Below, piece by piece: positions 27,155-36,485 of a stretch of 64,000 nucleotides of DNA. Source of the stretch: Prevotella sp. Its GTDB lineage: Bacteria; Bacteroidota; Bacteroidia; Bacteroidales; Bacteroidaceae. The notes under the pieces are model-generated. The model saw nothing but the letters and a program-made list of their open reading frames with translations. It had not been told where the DNA came from and searched no databases. Every line of letters starts with the position of its first letter. Position 1 is the stretch's first letter. The stretch spans positions 1-64,000 of the forward strand of contig JAFZAH010000040.1 of NCBI GenBank assembly GCA_017548275.1, read 5' to 3'. The translations under genes were made by a program, and so were the position numbers.

Positions 27155-28390
27155 ATGAGAAAAGCATTACTCATATTACTACTGATGGCTGTATGCCATT
27201 CACTCAGTGCTCAACGCAATGAAATCATCAGCGACCGCATCGCATCCCTACAAGTCGTGGCCGGGACTGACTGGTTGTCTCCGCCTGTGACGATGCTGCA
27301 CGGTAAACCCATAATCATCAGTTTTGATGACTTGACTCACGAATATCATCGTTACACTTATACCATCACCCATTGTGAGGCCGATTGGAGCGAGTCGAAA
27401 GAACTGTTTGAAAGTGATTATATTGACGGATTCACCAAAGGTAACACGATTGATGACACAGGAGAATCATTTAACACCAATGTGTTATATACGCATTACC
27501 GTCTTACAATTCCCAATGAGCGTTGCCGATTGAAAATGAGCGGCAATTACCGGGTGACTGTATATGATGAGAACAATGATGATGAACCGATGTTTACTGC
27601 ATGTTTCATGGTGGTTGATCCGAAGATGGACGTGATGCTGGAAGTAAGCACGAACACCGATATCGACTTCAACAACGCTCACCAACAATTGAGCATGCAA
27701 TTGAATTATGGTAACTTAAAAGTGACAGCCCCACGGGAACAGATAAAGACTGTGGTCATGCAAAACGGCCGTTGCGATAATGCACGTGTCAACGCTGATT
27801 ATCAATATGTCACACCCAACGGATTGAAATGGGAGCACAACAAAGACCTGATTTTTACCGCCGGGAACGAATATCATAAATTTGAAATCTTGGACAATGA
27901 CCACCCCACCATGGGGATAGATCTGGTACGTTGGGATGGCGAGATGTATCATGCGTTTGTTTTTCCCGATGTGGTCCGTCCTAATTATCTTTACGATGAA
28001 GATGCGAATGGAGCATTCTATATCCGCAACAGCGACAACATCGAGAATGACACCATGTCAGACTATGTGTATGTGCATTTCAATAAACCATCAGAACGAT
28101 ATGATAACGATATTTATTTGAACGGAAATTGGACCAATGATCGTTTCCTGCCCGAATACAAAATGGAATATGATGAGGCCACGAAAAGTTATCAGGCCAC
28201 TGTATTGCTGAAGCAAGGGTATTATTCATATCAATATTTGATGCTTGACCAAGAAGGATATACCCATCACGTGGAAAATGAAGGCAGTTTCTATCAAACA
28301 GAGAACCAATATCAGGCATTGGTGTATTATCGCGAGAATGGAGGACGCACCGATCAACTTGTCGGATATCTGCATATTTCTACCCGCTGA
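27155..28390 (+). CDS. Type IX secretion system plug protein (DUF5103)
   Basis: The 411-residue protein has a signal peptide (MRKALLILLLMAVCHSLSAQ) followed by two beta domains. The first contains F-D-D-L-T-H-E-Y-H-R-Y-T-Y-T-I-T-H-C-E-A-D-W, which is characteristic of the DUF5103/T9SS plug family. The C-terminal part (about 290-411) is an immunoglobulin-like E-set domain with N-G-N-W-T-N-D-R and G-Y-Y-S-Y-Q-Y. In Flavobacterium the plug protein binds the periplasmic side of the SprA translocon and closes the pore. Its presence fits the T9SS-like C-terminal tail of the giant protein at 118-4710. It is monocistronic, divergent from the smpB operon. Confidence 0.85.
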   Translation: MRKALLILLLMAVCHSLSAQRNEIISDRIASLQVVAGTDWLSPPVTMLHGKPIIISFDDLTHEYHRYTYTITHCEADWSESKELFESDYIDGFTKGNTIDDTGESFNTNVLYTHYRLTIPNERCRLKMSGNYRVTVYDENNDDEPMFTACFMVVDPKMDVMLEVSTNTDIDFNNAHQQLSMQLNYGNLKVTAPREQIKTVVMQNGRCDNARVNADYQYVTPNGLKWEHNKDLIFTAGNEYHKFEILDNDHPTMGIDLVRWDGEMYHAFVFPDVVRPNYLYDEDANGAFYIRNSDNIENDTMSDYVYVHFNKPSERYDNDIYLNGNWTNDRFLPEYKMEYDEATKSYQATVLLKQGYYSYQYLMLDQEGYTHHVENEGSFYQTENQYQALVYYRENGGRTDQLVGYLHISTR

Positions 28391-28485
28391 AATCCGTTAA
28401 CAACCGTTAAAACCACAAAAAAGTCATCTTATTTCTCTTTATTTCTCACAAAATGCAGTAATTTTGCATCCGCTAATAAAAAAGA

Positions 28486-28573
28486 GGAAGGTTGGCAGAG
28501 TGAACGATCGCGCTGGACTCGAAATCCGGTATACCCTTTTCGGGTATCGGGGGTTTGAATCCCTCACCTTCCG
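28486..28573 (+). tRNA. tRNA-Ser (anticodon CGA)
   Basis: The acceptor stem GGAAGGT pairs with ACCTTCC, with discriminator G73. The anticodon loop is CTCGAAA on a CTGGA/TCCGG stem, giving anticodon CGA for the UCG serine codon. A long variable arm (TACCC/GGGTA) is as expected for serine, and the T-loop region reads GGTTTGAATCC. CCA is not encoded. A TAATTTTG -7 box lies at 28459-28466, about 20 bases upstream. Confidence 0.95.
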
Positions 28574-28577
28574 CAAC

Positions 28578-28612
28578 AAAAAAGAGAAGTCACATGGACT
28601 TCTCTTTTTTAT
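28578..28612. terminator. Intrinsic terminator shared by tRNA-Ser and rho
   Basis: A perfect 14-bp stem (28578-28591 with 28597-28610) encloses the loop ACATG and has A and T runs on its two sides. It can work in both directions: for the tRNA on the plus strand and for rho, which ends at 28636, on the minus strand. Confidence 0.88.
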
Positions 28613-28635
28613 TGTATATCAAGATAGATTTGATT

Positions 28636-30618
28636 CTATGAATTCATTGTTAGGAGGAATTCGTCATTGTCACGTGTATTTTGCATTCTTCCATGAATGG
28701 TATTCATGGCCTCGATGGCATTCATGTCTGAAATGTGTTTGCGAAGTATCCACATCCTATCGAGTGTGGTCTTATCCTGCAAGAGGTCATCACGGCGCGT
28801 GCTGGATGCCACCAGATTAACTGACGGGAAGATACGTTTGTTGGAGAGTGTACGGTCGAGTTGTAATTCCATGTTACCCGTACCCTTAAACTCCTCAAAG
28901 ATAACCTCGTCCATCTTCGAACCGGTATCGATGAGTGCCGTGGCAATGATAGTGAGCGAACCGCCTCCCTCAATATTACGTGCTGCTCCAAAGAACCGTT
29001 TGGGTTTCTGCAAAGCATTGGCATCGACACCACCGGTAAGCACCTTACCGCTGGCGGGAGACACCGTGTTATAAGCACGGGCAAGGCGAGTGATGGAATC
29101 AAGGAAAATAACCACATCGTGTCCGCATTCTACCATTCGTTTGGCTTTCTCCAGAACGATACCTGCTATCTTGACATGACGCTCTGCAGGCTCATCGAAG
29201 GTTGATGCGATGACCTCAGCATTGACGGTGCGTGCCATGTCGGTCACCTCCTCAGGACGTTCATCGATGAGCAGCATCATAAGGTAAGCCTCGGGATGGT
29301 TGGCTGCAATAGCGTTTGCGATGTCTTTCATCAAAATGGTCTTACCCGTTTTAGGTTGTGCCACGATGAGTGCACGCTGTCCTTTTCCTATCGGTGAGAA
29401 AAGGTCAACTATACGGGTTGACATGTTGGTGGTTTTCGGGTCACCGCAAAGGGTAAACTTTTCATCCGGGAAAAGCGGCGTGAGATGCTCGAACGATATT
29501 CTGTCGCGCACATCCTGTGCGGCCTTGCCGTTAATCATATCGACACTGGTCAACGGGAAATACTTTTCTCCCTCATGTGGCGGACGCACACGGCAAGCGA
29601 CTACATCACCTGTTTTCAAGCCATATTGTTTGATTTGAGCCCCTGATACATATACATCGTCAGGTGATGAAAGGTAGTTGTAATCACTGGAGCGAAGGAA
29701 ACCGTACCCGTCAGGCATAATTTCCAACACGCCGTTAGCCGTGATGAGATCATCAAAGTCATACACTGGTTTCACAACACCGCCCTGCTGTTGAGGGATG
29801 GCAACTTGAGGTTGTGAGATGGGAGTTGTAGGATTGTCAAAGATGTCATAATCGGGCAGTGCGCCATGGTCTTCGATGGGCAGGTCAACGACGGTAATAT
29901 AGTCCGTTCCGTCGCCCGGGTCATCAATCCAAACGGCATCCTCGATGGGTTGGCGTTCCTCTTCCACGTTTTCATCCTCCACCTCGTTGCGCGAGTTAAC
30001 TTTAGCCTGCAACTGTGCAAGAAGCTCCGATTGGTCTTCATCTTTTGAAGACTCAGCGGCGAACTGCTGTTCGGGAACAGTGAATTGTTGTTCTTCTGCC
30101 TGAGGTTCTATAGTTTCTTGCTCTTTTGCTTCTGTTTCGGACTGTTCCTCTTGGGCAGCCATTTCCATCAAAAGCGTTTGTTCTTTCAATTGCCTCTCTT
30201 TTTCCTCGGCAATAGCCTGCAATTCGGCTTTCGACTTCCTGCCCCTTTTCTTCGGAGCGGGTTTCTTTTCCTCTTCTGCTGGCTGTTCTGGCTCAACAGG
30301 CTGCTCAGGTTGCTTTGGCAGTTCGTCTTTGAACAACGGCAGAGGTTCCTGCTGACCCTTGTTCTTCTTCACATCGAAATTTTCCCCGTCCTTTCCGTTG
30401 ACGGAATATACTTTGTCCGTCTCCTTCTTCACGATACGGGTCCTTTTCCTTTTGGCTGCAGCCGGAGCCTTACTGCTCTCTACTTCAGCCTGTTTGTCCA
30501 AAATGGCATATATAATTGTCTCGTTGCTGTCGGATGATTTGTACGACGCACCAAGATTTTCTGCGATGCCAATTAACTCATTGACATCTTTCGATAACAA
30601 GTCGTCTTTACTATACAT
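28636..30618 (-). CDS. rho: Transcription termination factor Rho with long disordered insertion
   Basis: Rho is the hexameric RNA helicase that ends transcription of untranslated messages. In this 660-residue version the N-terminal Rho_N helices (about 1-55) are followed by about 220 residues rich in E, Q, K and P with no predicted fold. Then come the OSB RNA-binding domain ([12 protein letters not shown] near 295) and the ATPase core with Walker A Q-P-K-T-G-K-T near 435 and Walker [10 protein letters not shown]. coli Rho has 419 residues. A comparable insertion in Bacteroides thetaiotaomicron Rho is reported to drive phase separation that matters in the gut; the same role is inferred here. 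Confidence 0.96.
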   Translation of the reverse strand: MYSKDDLLSKDVNELIGIAENLGASYKSSDSNETIIYAILDKQAEVESSKAPAAAKRKRTRIVKKETDKVYSVNGKDGENFDVKKNKGQQEPLPLFKDELPKQPEQPVEPEQPAEEEKKPAPKKRGRKSKAELQAIAEEKERQLKEQTLLMEMAAQEEQSETEAKEQETIEPQAEEQQFTVPEQQFAAESSKDEDQSELLAQLQAKVNSRNEVEDENVEEERQPIEDAVWIDDPGDGTDYITVVDLPIEDHGALPDYDIFDNPTTPISQPQVAIPQQQGGVVKPVYDFDDLITANGVLEIMPDGYGFLRSSDYNYLSSPDDVYVSGAQIKQYGLKTGDVVACRVRPPHEGEKYFPLTSVDMINGKAAQDVRDRISFEHLTPLFPDEKFTLCGDPKTTNMSTRIVDLFSPIGKGQRALIVAQPKTGKTILMKDIANAIAANHPEAYLMMLLIDERPEEVTDMARTVNAEVIASTFDEPAERHVKIAGIVLEKAKRMVECGHDVVIFLDSITRLARAYNTVSPASGKVLTGGVDANALQKPKRFFGAARNIEGGGSLTIIATALIDTGSKMDEVIFEEFKGTGNMELQLDRTLSNKRIFPSVNLVASSTRRDDLLQDKTTLDRMWILRKHISDMNAIEAMNTIHGRMQNTRDNDEFLLTMNS

Positions 30619-30710
30619 ATAAAGTATATATGAAAAATTATTATAAAATATTGATTTTGATAGTCAGACTTTCAAAAGTTGAAAATCTATGTATTCGAAA
30701 AATTCGACTG

Positions 30711-30718
30711 CAAAAGTA
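30711..30718 (-). promoter_or_regulatory. -7 box upstream of rho
   Basis: TACTTTTG on the minus strand, giving a leader of roughly 85-90 bases before the rho start at 30618. The leader could host autoregulation, but I see no strong hairpin in it. Confidence 0.4.
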
Positions 30719-30800
30719 GTGTATTTATATTAAAAACTACTCTTAACAGTCGAATATTTTCTTGGTATTAACCGAATTTAACGAAAATGACGTGTTTTGA

Positions 30801-32990
30801 TTATTCCTCAGCGGGTCTATTCAGCAAATCTGCCATCATAATGATTTGATTGACGGTGATGCCGTATGTGCTGAGCAATTCTTTTTCCTTAAGCAAATCG
30901 GCGAGAATAGACTTGTTTGAAGTCAGATGTTCCATATACTTTTTTAACTTGACCGTTGCCCCTAAAATGTCACCAACAACCCAGTCGCACAGTCCTGCAT
31001 TGAAATAGTCTTCAGATGATGGCGTACCACCGTCGATGAGACGCCGGTATTCGTTTTGCGCTTGTTCTTTTTTCCCGGCAACGAGTAATGCCCAGGCCAG
31101 AATACGCACAACTGACCAATCACCGGGCTGGTCGAAATCCATCTGATACAAAAATTTAATAGCCTGCTCGGTTTGACCGGTATGGATAAGACAAATGCAA
31201 TATTTCTTTTTGGTAGGCAAATGTCCGGGTGCCAATTCAGATAATTGGCGATATGCCTCCAATGCACGTTGGAAATTTTCTGAATAGTAACACGCCTTGG
31301 CATACCCTTGCAGAGCCGTCTTGTTGTCTGCCTCTAATTCCAATGCTTTGGCATAACTGTCAGCCGCTTGGAAGAAATCTCGTTTACCCATAGCAACCAA
31401 TCCTTGATAAAGGGAAGAATTGATATCGTGACTGTCAAGGCTTTGCAATAAAATATCTAATGCATTGTATTTCTTACGTTTCACAAGAAAAGCGCAAAGG
31501 GTTGGTATTTGTCCGACGATTGATGTGTTCTTAAACAGTTTATTAGACAGGAACAATTCTTGTGCCTCTTTTGGCTCTTCATTATCTCCCTCGGCAAAGG
31601 GATTACGGAACTCGTGACGGGCATCAGCCAATTTGAAGAATCGATACAAATCCTGCAAATACATTCTGCGTTTATATGCGGGTGTGTTGATTTCCTCTGG
31701 CGCCATGACAGGACCTAATGCGTCGGAATTGTCAAGCATCTCGCGCATGTTTTCAGGTATTTTGTCGATAACGCTTTTCATTGCCAATGTGAAAGAATAC
31801 TTGTCGGAGTCGCAAAAAGGACCAGAGTCAAAGAGATGGCTTAACAAAGAATTGTTGCTTAGTTTCGTCACGCTCGATTGAATCTCAGGGTGATGGAGGT
31901 CGAATGGGGCAAACCAGTTAGATACACGATAGAAGAACGGAAAGCGTTTCATTTGAGAGAAGCCACCGAAATAGATATCTGCTCCGGACTTCTGCATATC
32001 GAGCATTTTTTGAAAACTCTGCTCCACTTCTTCCATCGCCTTCTCTTGTGAGTCAGGGTGTAAAATATCATCCAGTTCGTCATCCTCTTTCTCCTCAATG
32101 CCAAAACGGGTGATTTTCAGATTGGAGTTTTTCATGAGATTGGGCATGATGTCACGCTGTATCTCAATATGGTCGTTCTCAGCATTCATGCAGAAATAAA
32201 TCTGCATCTGGAGTTCCGCCAACTGCTTACAATTGTCCTCATCTTCACAAAAAACCTTAACGACAGGAGCCAAGCCATCGTAAAGGTGTGTAAATTCGGG
32301 CAAAGTCAGAGCCCACCCTACCAATGCACGCTGCTTCAGTACTATATCTGTCGCATCGGTATAAACCTTACGCAATGTCTCCGATTTCATCATGTCAAAA
32401 TGAAACAGCAAGGAGAGGGTCAGAGCACTGGTCATAAGTAATGCGTCATTTGAATCAATCGTGGGTGACAGTATCAATTGGGAGCAGAAAGCGAAATCAT
32501 CCTCACACCAGAGGTCAGACACCCAAATGGCATCAAAAACCATATCCACAAACTCCTGATGCTCTTTGTAAATGTTTTCAGCCAGTATCTTCTGCTTCTC
32601 CTCCGGTTCCAGTTCAATCATTGCCACGTCGGCAACAAACTGCTCTAGCGTTGACTTAATTTGCGGAAAATCAACATGGGCACGGTTTACCTTAGAAAAC
32701 GCATCGGAAAATGCTCTTACATCCCTGTCTGCAATCGCATTTTCGAGGTTATAAAGCAATGCGTCGGCTTTTTTTAGCAACCGTCTATAAACATCTTCGC
32801 GCTGCGGGTCGTCAACCCCTTTCGCCATATATTCGATTACGAGTTGGTAATCTTGGTTGATTTTCTCAAAACGCTCATAAAGACGCGGTGAACGTACCGT
32901 CTCCAATAGCGGCTGTATATGTTTCATCGCCACAGACAATTCTCCACGGTTCAGGTGGCGACGGATTTTCTTAAACAGTTGTTGTTCCAT
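30801..32990 (-). CDS. Large TPR-repeat protein, function unknown
   Basis: A 729-residue, almost entirely helical cytoplasmic protein without signal peptide. The last 200 residues contain clear TPR units (A-A-D-S-Y-A-K-A-L-E-L-E-A-D-N-K-T-A-L-Q followed by Y-S-E-N-F-Q-R-A-L-E-A-Y-R). The first 500 are acidic helices without a recognised motif. It starts 15 bases after the stop of the substrate-binding lipoprotein and probably shares its transcript. A scaffolding role is the only thing TPRs suggest. Confidence 0.75.
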   Translation of the reverse strand: MEQQLFKKIRRHLNRGELSVAMKHIQPLLETVRSPRLYERFEKINQDYQLVIEYMAKGVDDPQREDVYRRLLKKADALLYNLENAIADRDVRAFSDAFSKVNRAHVDFPQIKSTLEQFVADVAMIELEPEEKQKILAENIYKEHQEFVDMVFDAIWVSDLWCEDDFAFCSQLILSPTIDSNDALLMTSALTLSLLFHFDMMKSETLRKVYTDATDIVLKQRALVGWALTLPEFTHLYDGLAPVVKVFCEDEDNCKQLAELQMQIYFCMNAENDHIEIQRDIMPNLMKNSNLKITRFGIEEKEDDELDDILHPDSQEKAMEEVEQSFQKMLDMQKSGADIYFGGFSQMKRFPFFYRVSNWFAPFDLHHPEIQSSVTKLSNNSLLSHLFDSGPFCDSDKYSFTLAMKSVIDKIPENMREMLDNSDALGPVMAPEEINTPAYKRRMYLQDLYRFFKLADARHEFRNPFAEGDNEEPKEAQELFLSNKLFKNTSIVGQIPTLCAFLVKRKKYNALDILLQSLDSHDINSSLYQGLVAMGKRDFFQAADSYAKALELEADNKTALQGYAKACYYSENFQRALEAYRQLSELAPGHLPTKKKYCICLIHTGQTEQAIKFLYQMDFDQPGDWSVVRILAWALLVAGKKEQAQNEYRRLIDGGTPSSEDYFNAGLCDWVVGDILGATVKLKKYMEHLTSNKSILADLLKEKELLSTYGITVNQIIMMADLLNRPAEE

Positions 32991-33005
32991 GGTTTTCCCC
33001 TTTCA

Positions 33006-33923
33006 TTAATCTTTCCATTTCACATTTTTAGCAGTCTGAATATCTTTCTCGCGAGGCGGTGCGGCATGCTCATACTTCATTTTAGGCAATGCTTTGAGTA
33101 TCTTTTTGTCAATGAGGCAATTGCGCATCACGATATCACTATAATGTTTAAAACCGTTGATATTGAGCGAGTCACATGCCTGATTGTATGCCGTGATAAA
33201 TTTGTCGAGCGTCTGGCGTTTGGTATTATCTCTAAGAGCACCTGTACGGAAGGCGAATACCCCTAAATGGAGATCTTTGTCGCGTGAATCCATCAACACC
33301 GGGTGTTTTGCGTTTCTGGCTTGCGTGGCTTGTGGTTCAGTAAGCAGCAGAGCGTCCATGGAATTGGTCTCAAGCATCTTCAGGCGTATCATCACATCAT
33401 TGACTTGTATGCGATAAACATTGTTCTTGGGTTTGGCGCTGTCAACGGCCAGATTGCCCAAATAATCGGTTGCGGAATACCTAGTGATGGCCAACATTTT
33501 GTCACCCAACTGGTTGAGTTGCGTAATACGTGCCAAGCGATTGGTGATAAGTTGCCAATAAGTGTTTGTCGCAATGGAATATTCTAATGCCAACCCTTTT
33601 GCCTTCAAGCGTTCAGCACGTATCAGGTCAGAGATAGTGCCGTCTATGGATTTATTTAGCAACCGTTCATCGCCATCCATGTGGGCATTGAAGCGTACAA
33701 GACGTACATCAGCCTGCAAACGGTCGAAGATTCCCAACTCATCGGCAAGAAACACAGGCAGGCAGTCGAGCGTAGGCGTCACTCCCACCTTCAGCGTTGT
33801 CGAGTCATTCTCGACACGGTTGCGGTCTTTGTCGACATCATTTCCTGTTTTAGAAGAACAAGCCGACACGACAACAAGTGTGAGAAGGATTACACCTATA
33901 AAGCAGCATAAACGTTTAATCAT
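33006..33923 (-). CDS. Orphan substrate-binding lipoprotein (NMT1/SsuA-like fold)
   Basis: The 305-residue protein has a lipoprotein signal (lipobox V-V-S-A-C near residue 22). A type II periplasmic binding fold follows: L-K-V-G-V-T-P-T-L-D-C-L-P-V-F-L-A-D-E-L-G-I-F near 44-66, a D-G-T-I-S-D segment and M-D-A-L-L-L-T-E-P-Q-A near 195. This is the pattern of ABC importers for thiamine precursors, sulfonates or nitrate. No permease or ATPase gene is nearby, so it may serve a distant transporter or act as a sensor. The -7 box ends only five bases before the start codon. Confidence 0.75.
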   Translation of the reverse strand: MIKRLCCFIGVILLTLVVVSACSSKTGNDVDKDRNRVENDSTTLKVGVTPTLDCLPVFLADELGIFDRLQADVRLVRFNAHMDGDERLLNKSIDGTISDLIRAERLKAKGLALEYSIATNTYWQLITNRLARITQLNQLGDKMLAITRYSATDYLGNLAVDSAKPKNNVYRIQVNDVMIRLKMLETNSMDALLLTEPQATQARNAKHPVLMDSRDKDLHLGVFAFRTGALRDNTKRQTLDKFITAYNQACDSLNINGFKHYSDIVMRNCLIDKKILKALPKMKYEHAAPPREKDIQTAKNVKWKD

Positions 33924-33927
33924 GCCG

Positions 33928-33935
33928 CAAAAGTA
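33928..33935 (-). promoter_or_regulatory. -7 box abutting the lipoprotein start codon
   Basis: TACTTTTG ends at 33928 and the ATG begins at 33923. Transcription starting 4-7 bases downstream of the box would give an essentially leaderless message. Confidence 0.4.
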
Positions 33936-33966
33936 CGAAATAATCTTGTATTTCGATATAATATGA

Positions 33967-34377
33967 CTAAAAATTTGGTGACACAGAGGATATCCACCCG
34001 TCTATGCCTTCAGGTCGCCCCTTCCAGCCTGGACGTGCCACAATACTGGCATTATGCAGATGCAAGCGTTTGTAAACCTCATTGACAAAAGGAGGTGTGA
34101 CTATTCCTGCTCCGTCAATAGGCTCGGCAAAAACAGCAAAAGTCTTACCTGTGAGATCGTGCTGTGTTAGTTTGTCTAAAGCACATTTCCATTCGTCTGA
34201 TAACATACCGCCGTTACATGGATACAAACAAAGCACAAAGTTGTCAACACTTTCGAGGATGGATTTTTCTATATGATGTGTGCAGGTGGTCTGTGCCCCT
34301 AAGTAATAGGCAATGCGCTTTGCAGCAGCCTTGCTTGTCACTTGTTCATGTTCGTAGATAACAATTGTTGATTTCAT
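33967..34377 (-). CDS. Flavodoxin-like hypothetical protein
   Basis: The 136-residue protein starts with a predicted beta strand (M-K-S-T-I-V-I-Y-E-H-E) and a helix beginning T-S-K-A-A-A-K-R-I-A-Y-Y-L-G-A, then F-V-L-C-L-Y-P-C-N-G-G and F-A-V-F-A-E-P. This alternation and the order of strands resemble a flavodoxin fold, but the phosphate-binding T-x-T-G-x-T loop is absent, so FMN binding is doubtful. It is short and cytoplasmic. It lies upstream of the lipoprotein and downstream of the riboswitch-controlled transporter, separated from the latter by a hairpin at 34400-34428. Confidence 0.55.
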   Translation of the reverse strand: MKSTIVIYEHEQVTSKAAAKRIAYYLGAQTTCTHHIEKSILESVDNFVLCLYPCNGGMLSDEWKCALDKLTQHDLTGKTFAVFAEPIDGAGIVTPPFVNEVYKRLHLHNASIVARPGWKGRPEGIDGWISSVSPNF

Positions 34378-34399
34378 TTGTATGACGTTTTGTTAAAAT

Positions 34400-34428
34400 G
34401 GGAGATGCTGTCTCACGACAGGTCTCCC
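34400..34428 (-). terminator. Hairpin downstream of the DASS transporter gene
   Basis: GGGAGA (34400-34405) pairs with TCTCCC (34423-34428), and CTGTC (34408-34412) with GACAG (34417-34421) around a TCAC loop. On the minus strand it is followed by ATTTTAAC, a weak U-tract. It probably ends most of the riboswitch-controlled transcript. Confidence 0.5.
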
Positions 34429-34483
34429 TGCGAACTTATATAATAATACATCCAATTATAATAACACAAGATTATTACAATTT

Positions 34484-35986
34484 TTATAATATGTGCAACA
34501 TTCCTATTAAGTAAAGAAGTGCATAGCCGAGAATCATCGAAATGACGCCTATAATAATGCCGATTTTTGCCATATCACGCTGTTCCACCAAATCGGTAGC
34601 GTATGCCAACGCATTGGGTGGCGTTGAAATAGGTAACACCATGGCACTACTGGACGCTATGGCAACGCCAATAAGTAAAGTCGCCGTACCCCCGACGCCA
34701 GACAATTTGTCGCCCATGGCCGAACATACCACTACGAGTATCGGCATAAGCAATGCGGCTGTGGCTGAATTGGAGATAAAATTGGAGAGCATATAGCAAA
34801 TGGAACCCGACAAGACAAGAATCAGCAATGGCGAGTAATCACCGAAAGGTATATTCTCTACGACGAGCGAGGCCAAACCAGACTGATTGAGACCATACCC
34901 CAATGCAAAACCACCGGCCACCATCCAAATAACACTCCAGTTTATCTCTTCCAAATCACGTCTGTTGATGACGCCTGTCATAGAGAATATGACGACGGGG
35001 ATGAGCGCCACGGTGTTGCTGTTGATACCGGTAACAGTATCTAGTAACCACAGGGCCACAGTGATGATGAATGTGACAACGACAATCTTGTATTTTACAC
35101 CTGACTCTTCCCCGCCTTCGATAGCCAATTCTATTCGTTTTTGCTTAAAGGGGAACAACCACCGCAAAATTAGCCATGCTATAATCAATAATACGATGAC
35201 AAGTGGCACCATGAACAGCATCCACTGTCCAAAACCCATACCGAGGTCAAGTCCTTCCGGGTCATTTAGATATTTCAGGGCGATAGTGTTAGGCGGTGTG
35301 CCGATAGGTGTACCCATGCCTCCGAGATTGGCTGCGACGGGTATCGAGAGAGCCAATGCGATACGTCCTTTTCCTTCTGGCGGTAACTGTTTGAATACCG
35401 GAGTGAGAAAAGTGAGCATCATGGCAGCCGTGGCTGTGTTGCTGACAAACATTGAGAAGAGTCCGGTGATGAGAAGAAACCCAAGAAGCACCATCTCACT
35501 TTTTGTGCCAAAGGGTTTCAGCAACACCTTAGCCAATTTTGCATCTAACCCAGTTTTCGTCGCCGCAATAGCGAGAACGAAGCCACCGATAAACAACATG
35601 ATGACTGGGTCGGCAAAACATGCCATCACACCTTTGTGTGAAAGAACCGGTCCCACTTCATCGGGATTACACATCCACTTTACTCCCGAGTCGCTGCAAA
35701 ACAACAACATGAGAACGATGATGGCAACGCTTGTGGCCCATGAGGGAACGACCTCGAGCACCCACATAAGTGTGGCAAAGGCGAAGATGGCGATGATGCG
35801 TTGTTGCACCACATTAAGGCCTTCTATGCCGAAGGAACTACTTGGCAGATTCCATAACAAAAGGGTCACAAAAATGATGACCAATGCCTCTACCGACTTC
35901 TTAAACACCCTTCCCGGTTGATACACCTCATGGCGCATCCTATGATACGCATCCACGAGGTGGAACCCGTTGAAACTTTTGAACAT
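34484..35986 (-). CDS. DASS (SLC13)-family sodium:dicarboxylate/sulfate transporter
   Basis: The start is ATG 35986, where the sequence M-F-K-S-F-N-G-F-H begins, giving 500 residues and about 11-12 membrane helices. Two S-N-T/S-A-T-A-A motifs (V-S-N-T-A-T-A-A-M-M and I-S-N-S-A-T-A-A-L-L), one in each half, are the substrate- and sodium-binding signatures of the DASS family. G-T-P-I-G-T-P-P-N-T-I-A follows the first. Family members move succinate, fumarate, malate, citrate or sulfate, usually with sodium. The gene is preceded by a cobalamin riboswitch, so its expression should rise when B12 is scarce. That links it to dicarboxylate metabolism through methylmalonyl-CoA mutase, by inference. Confidence 0.92.
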   Translation of the reverse strand: MFKSFNGFHLVDAYHRMRHEVYQPGRVFKKSVEALVIIFVTLLLWNLPSSSFGIEGLNVVQQRIIAIFAFATLMWVLEVVPSWATSVAIIVLMLLFCSDSGVKWMCNPDEVGPVLSHKGVMACFADPVIMLFIGGFVLAIAATKTGLDAKLAKVLLKPFGTKSEMVLLGFLLITGLFSMFVSNTATAAMMLTFLTPVFKQLPPEGKGRIALALSIPVAANLGGMGTPIGTPPNTIALKYLNDPEGLDLGMGFGQWMLFMVPLVIVLLIIAWLILRWLFPFKQKRIELAIEGGEESGVKYKIVVVTFIITVALWLLDTVTGINSNTVALIPVVIFSMTGVINRRDLEEINWSVIWMVAGGFALGYGLNQSGLASLVVENIPFGDYSPLLILVLSGSICYMLSNFISNSATAALLMPILVVVCSAMGDKLSGVGGTATLLIGVAIASSSAMVLPISTPPNALAYATDLVEQRDMAKIGIIIGVISMILGYALLYLIGMLHIL

Positions 35987-36065
35987 AATTGTCCTACTGT
36001 TTGTTAGTCCACAAAATAACTGATCGCACACACAGCATCATACATCGTGATGCGGCGGCATATTC

Positions 36066-36235
36066 CGAAAAAGGCTGGTCTTCTGACTTTACTCCACCAA
36101 GAAGCGCCTTCTCGCCCAATTAGGCAATGGCATTTATTGCTTCAAGGCCATAAAGGAGTTCACAGCTGCGGGACAGTCGGAGATTTTCACTCACATTCCC
36201 AATTAAGCACTGTTAAATGCACCTTCACGGGCGAC
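36066..36235 (-). promoter_or_regulatory. Cobalamin riboswitch controlling the DASS transporter
   Basis: Reading the minus strand, the conserved blocks of the cobalamin aptamer occur in order: AAGGTGC, GGGAATGTGAGTGAAAATC, CCGACTGTCCCGCAGCTGTG, and finally the B12-box region AGTCAGAAGACCAGCC. Spacing is normal. The aptamer ends about 80 bases before ATG 35986. The stretch between contains GCATCA/TGATGC and ATGCCGCCGCAT elements that could form an expression platform. Cobalamin binding normally lowers expression. Riboswitch edges are approximate. Confidence 0.9.
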
Positions 36236-36254
36236 ATATTTCTATATCACAATG

Positions 36255-36285
36255 CAAAGGTAATCATTTTCTACGAATAAACGAA
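36255..36285 (-). promoter_or_regulatory. Promoter of the riboswitch-DASS transcript
   Basis: TTCG (one mismatch to TTTG), 19 bases, then TACCTTTG at 36262-36255. Transcription would start near 36250, just before the riboswitch. The rest of this 500-base gap holds the radA promoter and AT-rich sequence. Confidence 0.65.
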
Positions 36286-36398
36286 TAAACAATTAAAAAA
36301 AAAGAAAAAATATAACACGGGCTATGGCAATGAAGATTCAGGGTTAAAAACAGATATGATTTATTCTCAATATTTCTGCTCAATTCATTTTTTCTTTA

Positions 36399-36406
36399 TA
36401 CCTTTG
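36399..36406 (+). promoter_or_regulatory. -7 box of radA
   Basis: TACCTTTG lies about 80 bases upstream of the radA start. The -33 region is poor. Confidence 0.45.
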
Positions 36407-36485
36407 CACAAATGAAGAGCCATTTTCACGGCTGATGGTTCTTCGTCAAAATACGCATGACTAATAACAGCCCGTCGCAACAATT

